Of a stretch of 38,320 bases of DNA, positions 34,666 through 38,320 are shown one piece after another. A model generated the notes under the pieces. It had not been told where the DNA came from. It saw only the letters and a program-made list of their open reading frames with translations, and did not search any database. The translations under genes and the position numbers were made by a program. The stretch is from assembly GCA_903831155.1 (NCBI GenBank), contig CAIKWU010000020.1, positions 1 through 38,320 of the forward strand, read 5' to 3'. Positions within the stretch are counted from its first letter, which is position 1. Every line of letters begins with the position of its first letter. Origin of the DNA: an uncultured Planctomycetaceae bacterium. Lineage in GTDB: Bacteria; Planctomycetota; Planctomycetia; Pirellulales; UBA1268.

Positions 34666-36435
34666 ATGAAGCGGCCTGACGCACCACGAACGGAACCGAA
34701 GGCCGCCGGAGCACGTCCCGGGGGCGGTCCGTCCCCGTGGGTCGGCATGGGGGGCGGCCTGATCATCGGGCTGGCCGTGCTCTTGGCCTTCTGGCCGTCG
34801 CTGGGCGGCGGGTTTCTCTGGGACGACGACACCTGGATCGCGGCCGTGCCGACCACGCCGACGCACCGGCTGATCCACGACGACGGCGGCCTGCGAGACA
34901 TCTGGCTCACGCACCAGACGCAGGATTATTGGCCGCTGTCCAACTCGGTGTTCTGGCTCGAGTGGCGGCTCTGGGGCATGAACCCCACGGGTTACCGGGC
35001 CGTCAACCTGGCGCTGCATGCGATCGGCTCGATCCTGGCCTGGCGCGTCGGGCGGCGCCTCGGCGTTGCCTGGGCATGGCTCGGGGCGATCCTGTTCGCC
35101 GTCCATCCGGTGACGGTCGCCTCCGTGGCGTGGATCGCGGAGCTGAAGAACTGCCTCTCGCTCGCGCTCCACGCCGCGGCCCTCCTGCTCTGGCTCCGGT
35201 TCGATGACACCGGCCGGCGGGGCTGGTACGCCGCGTCACTGGTGGCATTTGCCCTCGCGCTGACGGCGAAGACCTCGACGGTCGTGCTGCCGGTCCTGCT
35301 TCTGGCCTTCGCCTGGTGGCGGCGGGGACGGATCGACCGACGGGACGTCGCCCACGCCGCGCCCTTCTTCCTGCTCGCCGTCGCGATGGGCCTCGTGACG
35401 TTGTGGCGGCAGACGTCGGGACCCGGCGTTCCGGGCGACGACGCCGCCGACGGTCTGCTCTCGCGGATCGCGGCGAGCGGCTGGGCCGCGTGGTTCTATC
35501 TCTCGAAGGCGCTCGTGCCGGTGCGGCTGGCGATGCTCTATCCGCGGTGGACGGTCGATCCCGCCACGGTCACGGCCTGGCTGCCCCTGGCAGCCCTCGG
35601 CGCCGCGGCGCTCGGCATCCAACGGCTCGATCCACGCTGGCGACGGCCGCTCGCCATGGGCCTGGGGTGCTACCTCGTGTCGCTCGGCCCGGTGCTGGGC
35701 ATCTTCCCGATGTGGTTCCGTCGCTACTCGCTGGTGTCGGATCATCTTCAATACCTGGCTCTTCCGGCGATCACGATGCTCGTGGCGGCCGGCCTGGGGA
35801 GGTCCGCCACGCTCGAGGGCTGGCGGCACGTCGCCACGGGAGTCGCGGCGGTGCTCGTGCTCGGCTGCACGGCGCTGACGTGGGAGCGGAGCAGCGTGTT
35901 CACGTCGACCGTCAACCTGATGCAGGACTCGCTGGCGAAGAGCCCCGACTCATGGACGGCCCACACGAACCTGGGAGCCGCCCTCGGCAGCCTCGGCCGC
36001 CCCCAGGAGGCGATCCCGCACTACGAGGCGGCCCTGCGGCTGAGGCCCACGTCGTTCCAGGCGCACAACAACCTGGCTGCGGTGCTGTTCCAACTCGGCC
36101 GCCCGCAGGAGGCGATCCCGCACTACCAGGAGGCGGTGCGGATCAACCCGGACGTCGCGGAGATCCACTCCAATCTGGGCGTCGCCCTCGCCCTGCTGGG
36201 CAAGATCCCCGAGGCGACCGGCCATTTCCAGGAGGTGGTGCGGCTGGCTCCGAGTTCGGCGGAGGCCCACAACAACCTCGGCTACATGCTCGCGATCCAG
36301 GGCCGGCTCGTCGAGGCCGTGCCCCACTACGAGGAGGCCTTGCGGCTGAACCCCGCCCACGAGAAGGCCCGCGACAACCTCGGTCGTGCCCGGGAGGACC
36401 TGCTGCGGCAAGAGCGCGGCGAACAGGCTCCTTGA
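34666..36435 (+). CDS. TMTC-like multi-pass membrane protein with C-terminal TPR repeats
   Basis: GGFLWDDDTWI...DYWPLSNSVFWLEWRLWGMNPTGYRAVNLALHAIGSILAWRVGRRLG...HPVTVASVAWIAELKNCLSLALH, then at least 4 TPRs (NLGAALGSLGRPQEAIPHYEAALRLRP...). Confidence 0.88.
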   Translation: MKRPDAPRTEPKAAGARPGGGPSPWVGMGGGLIIGLAVLLAFWPSLGGGFLWDDDTWIAAVPTTPTHRLIHDDGGLRDIWLTHQTQDYWPLSNSVFWLEWRLWGMNPTGYRAVNLALHAIGSILAWRVGRRLGVAWAWLGAILFAVHPVTVASVAWIAELKNCLSLALHAAALLLWLRFDDTGRRGWYAASLVAFALALTAKTSTVVLPVLLLAFAWWRRGRIDRRDVAHAAPFFLLAVAMGLVTLWRQTSGPGVPGDDAADGLLSRIAASGWAAWFYLSKALVPVRLAMLYPRWTVDPATVTAWLPLAALGAAALGIQRLDPRWRRPLAMGLGCYLVSLGPVLGIFPMWFRRYSLVSDHLQYLALPAITMLVAAGLGRSATLEGWRHVATGVAAVLVLGCTALTWERSSVFTSTVNLMQDSLAKSPDSWTAHTNLGAALGSLGRPQEAIPHYEAALRLRPTSFQAHNNLAAVLFQLGRPQEAIPHYQEAVRINPDVAEIHSNLGVALALLGKIPEATGHFQEVVRLAPSSAEAHNNLGYMLAIQGRLVEAVPHYEEALRLNPAHEKARDNLGRAREDLLRQERGEQAP

Positions 36436-36470
36436 CCGGTCGCTCGACGGCCGGCGGTCCGACGCCGCCG

Positions 36471-36722
36471 TCAGCACCGCTCGAGCGACTCCCTGATCGC
36501 CTCGAGTTCCGCCGCCGCGTCGGCTCCCGCGTGGTCGAGTTTGCCGCAGCGGCGATACCAGTAGCGGGCGTTGCCAGCGTCGCCCTCGATCGCGTGCAGC
36601 ACCGCGTGCAGCCAGTCGGCCGTGGCGTCGCCCTCGTGCCGCTGGGCGAGGTCGTGGGCCTCGTCCCACGAGCCGGCGATCGCGAGTTCCACTCCGCGGC
36701 GAAGGTCGTCGGCCTTCGTCAC
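36471..36722 (-). CDS. Small hypothetical protein
   Basis: GTG start 36722 overlapping the msrA stop: [63 protein letters not shown]...; coherent protein of 83 aa. Confidence 0.75.
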   Translation of the reverse strand: MTKADDLRRGVELAIAGSWDEAHDLAQRHEGDATADWLHAVLHAIEGDAGNARYWYRRCGKLDHAGADAAAELEAIRESLERC

Positions 36723-37333
36723 TTGAGGAGATCCTTGAACACCTTCCGGACCTTGTCCACCTTCGGCGCCGCGACGGCCTGGCAGTAGGGCTGAAACGGG
36801 TTGTTGGCGAAGTAGTCCTGGTGATAGTCCTCGGCCGGGTAGAAGGTGGTCGCCTTCGTGACCTCGGTGACGATCTTCCGCGGAAACACCTTCGCCTCGT
36901 CGAGCTTCGCGATCACCTCCTCGGCGATCCGCTTCTGCTCGTCGTCGTGATAGAAGACGCCGGAGCGATACTGCGTGCCCACGTCGGCTCCCTGGCGGTT
37001 GAGCGTGGTCGGGTCGTGCGTGGCGAAGAACACCTCGAGGAGCTTCTCGAACGGCACGACCGCGGGATCGTATTCGATCTCGATCGCCTCGGCATGGCCG
37101 GTCTGGCCGGTGCACACGTCCTTGTAGGTCGGGTTGGGCACCGCGCCGCCGATGTAGCCGCTCGTGACGGCCTTCACTCCCTTGAGTTCGGCGTAGACCG
37201 CCTCGGTGCACCAGAAGCAGCCGCCGGCCAGCGTGGCCTTGGCGAGTTTCACATCCTCCGCTCCGCTCGTTCCGCTCCCCATGGCGATACTGGCTCCTGC
37301 AAAGATGATGGTGACCGCGACTCGACGATTCAT
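36719..37333 (-). CDS. msrA: Peptide-methionine (S)-S-oxide reductase MsrA, exported form
   Basis: [54 protein letters not shown]; signal peptide [26 protein letters not shown]. Confidence 0.95.
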   Translation of the reverse strand: MNRRVAVTIIFAGASIAMGSGTSGAEDVKLAKATLAGGCFWCTEAVYAELKGVKAVTSGYIGGAVPNPTYKDVCTGQTGHAEAIEIEYDPAVVPFEKLLEVFFATHDPTTLNRQGADVGTQYRSGVFYHDDEQKRIAEEVIAKLDEAKVFPRKIVTEVTKATTFYPAEDYHQDYFANNPFQPYCQAVAAPKVDKVRKVFKDLLK

Positions 37334-37929
37334 GGCTTTCGGCTCCCGGACAGGGGGATTGTAGGAAGTTCATCGGGGTCGACGACGAACCGCAGCGGTT
37401 TCTGGGCCCACGCGCCGGCATAGCCCACGCCGATTCGCGGCGTTCGCTCCACCAGCCGCTGTGGCACGCGGCTGCCGCCGGCCTCGAACCAGAGCCCGCC
37501 CCGCCGCGTGGCCGGCCGGCCATCGAACGAGCGGTCGATCCCGAGCGCCTTCGTCACGCGGCCCGGACCGACGTGCGCGCCCACGCCGCGGATCAGCACC
37601 GCGGCGGGCACGCCCCGGTCGCCGGTGACGATGTTCAGCATCCAGTGCATCCCGTAGCAGAGGTAGACATACCACCGCCCTGCCGGGCCGAACATCGTGG
37701 CGTTTCGCCTCGTCATGCCCTTCGAGCCGTGGCAGGCGAGGTCGTGGGCTCCGAGGTAGGCCTCCGTCTCGAACACGACGTGCCGAGTCGGCCGCCCGTT
37801 CGGCCCCGGGATCACGAGCCAGGCCCCGAGCAGGTCGCGCGCCACCCGATCCGCCGGTCGGTCGAAGAAGTCGGCGGCGAGCGGGTGGCAGCCGCGGGGA
37901 TGGGCGGAGGCTGGCATATTCGGCATCAT
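37330..37929 (-). CDS. 3-methyladenine DNA glycosylase (Mpg/AAG family)
   Basis: [93 protein letters not shown]. Confidence 0.93.
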   Translation of the reverse strand: MMPNMPASAHPRGCHPLAADFFDRPADRVARDLLGAWLVIPGPNGRPTRHVVFETEAYLGAHDLACHGSKGMTRRNATMFGPAGRWYVYLCYGMHWMLNIVTGDRGVPAAVLIRGVGAHVGPGRVTKALGIDRSFDGRPATRRGGLWFEAGGSRVPQRLVERTPRIGVGYAGAWAQKPLRFVVDPDELPTIPLSGSRKP

Positions 37930-37975
37930 ACGTCGGCGACGTTCTCCCCCTCCCCGCCCACCCCGCCAGGAAACC

Positions 37976-38320
37976 ATGGAAGCAGGCATCGTCGGACTGC
38001 CGAACGTCGGCAAGAGCACCCTCTTCAACGCCCTCACGATGTCGAAGGCGGCCCAGAGCGCGAACTATCCGTTCTGCACGATCGAGCCCAACGAGGGGAT
38101 GGTGAGCGTGCCCGACGGCCGCCTCCAGCGGATCACGAAGTACATTCCGCCGCAGAAGGTGATTCCGGCGGCCCTCAAGCTGGTCGACATCGCCGGAATC
38201 GTGAAGGGGGCGAGCGAGGGCCAGGGGCTCGGCAACAAGTTCCTCTCCCACATCCGCGAGGTCGACGCGATCCTGCAGGTGGTCCGCTGCTTCGACGACC
38301 CCGACGTGATCCACGTGGCC
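37976..38320 (+). CDS. ychF: YchF/Ola1-family GTPase/ATPase, partial (runs off the right edge)
   Basis: [47 protein letters not shown]...[42 protein letters not shown]; no stop before the window end. Confidence 0.95.
   Translation, partial: MEAGIVGLPNVGKSTLFNALTMSKAAQSANYPFCTIEPNEGMVSVPDGRLQRITKYIPPQKVIPAALKLVDIAGIVKGASEGQGLGNKFLSHIREVDAILQVVRCFDDPDVIHVA

Overview
This high-GC window is densely packed with about 31 protein-coding genes and reads as chromosomal housekeeping DNA. It is most consistent with a diderm, LPS-making planctomycete-like (PVC) bacterium. Taxonomy is inferred from gene style and content, not tested. Genes in order: partial hypothetical (-); endonuclease IV (+); a four-gene Mn/Fe/Zn-type ABC uptake operon (-); GNAT; two M16 peptidases; ABC-2-type permease (+); hypothetical (-); Gfo/Idh/MocA oxidoreductase-lpxA-lpxC-OmpH/Skp (-); M28+PDZ peptidase (-); FHA-GAF histidine kinase and WaaE/KdtX-like glycosyltransferase (+); RluD-type pseudouridine synthase and TPR-like protein (-); UvrD/Rep helicase (+); ALDH-like protein, mnmE, yidC and metallophosphoesterase (-); tsaB, pyruvate carboxylase and a TMTC-like TPR membrane protein (+); small ORF, msrA and 3-methyladenine glycosylase (-); ychF (+, partial). 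No CRISPR array, rRNA, tRNA, phage or transposase was recognised. The most interesting locus is the metal uptake operon at 1763-6009. Both permeases carry cytoplasmic winged-helix tails. One tail reads as a near-complete MntR/DtxR-type sensor module with the E-x-x-E-H metal ligand pattern, and the operon starts at a 38-bp AT-rich dyad. The layout resembles the chlamydial YtgABCR-D permease-repressor fusion system. Second in interest is a family of GC-rich repeats (three tandem 40-bp units plus inverted and dispersed relatives) found only in gaps at gene 3' ends.
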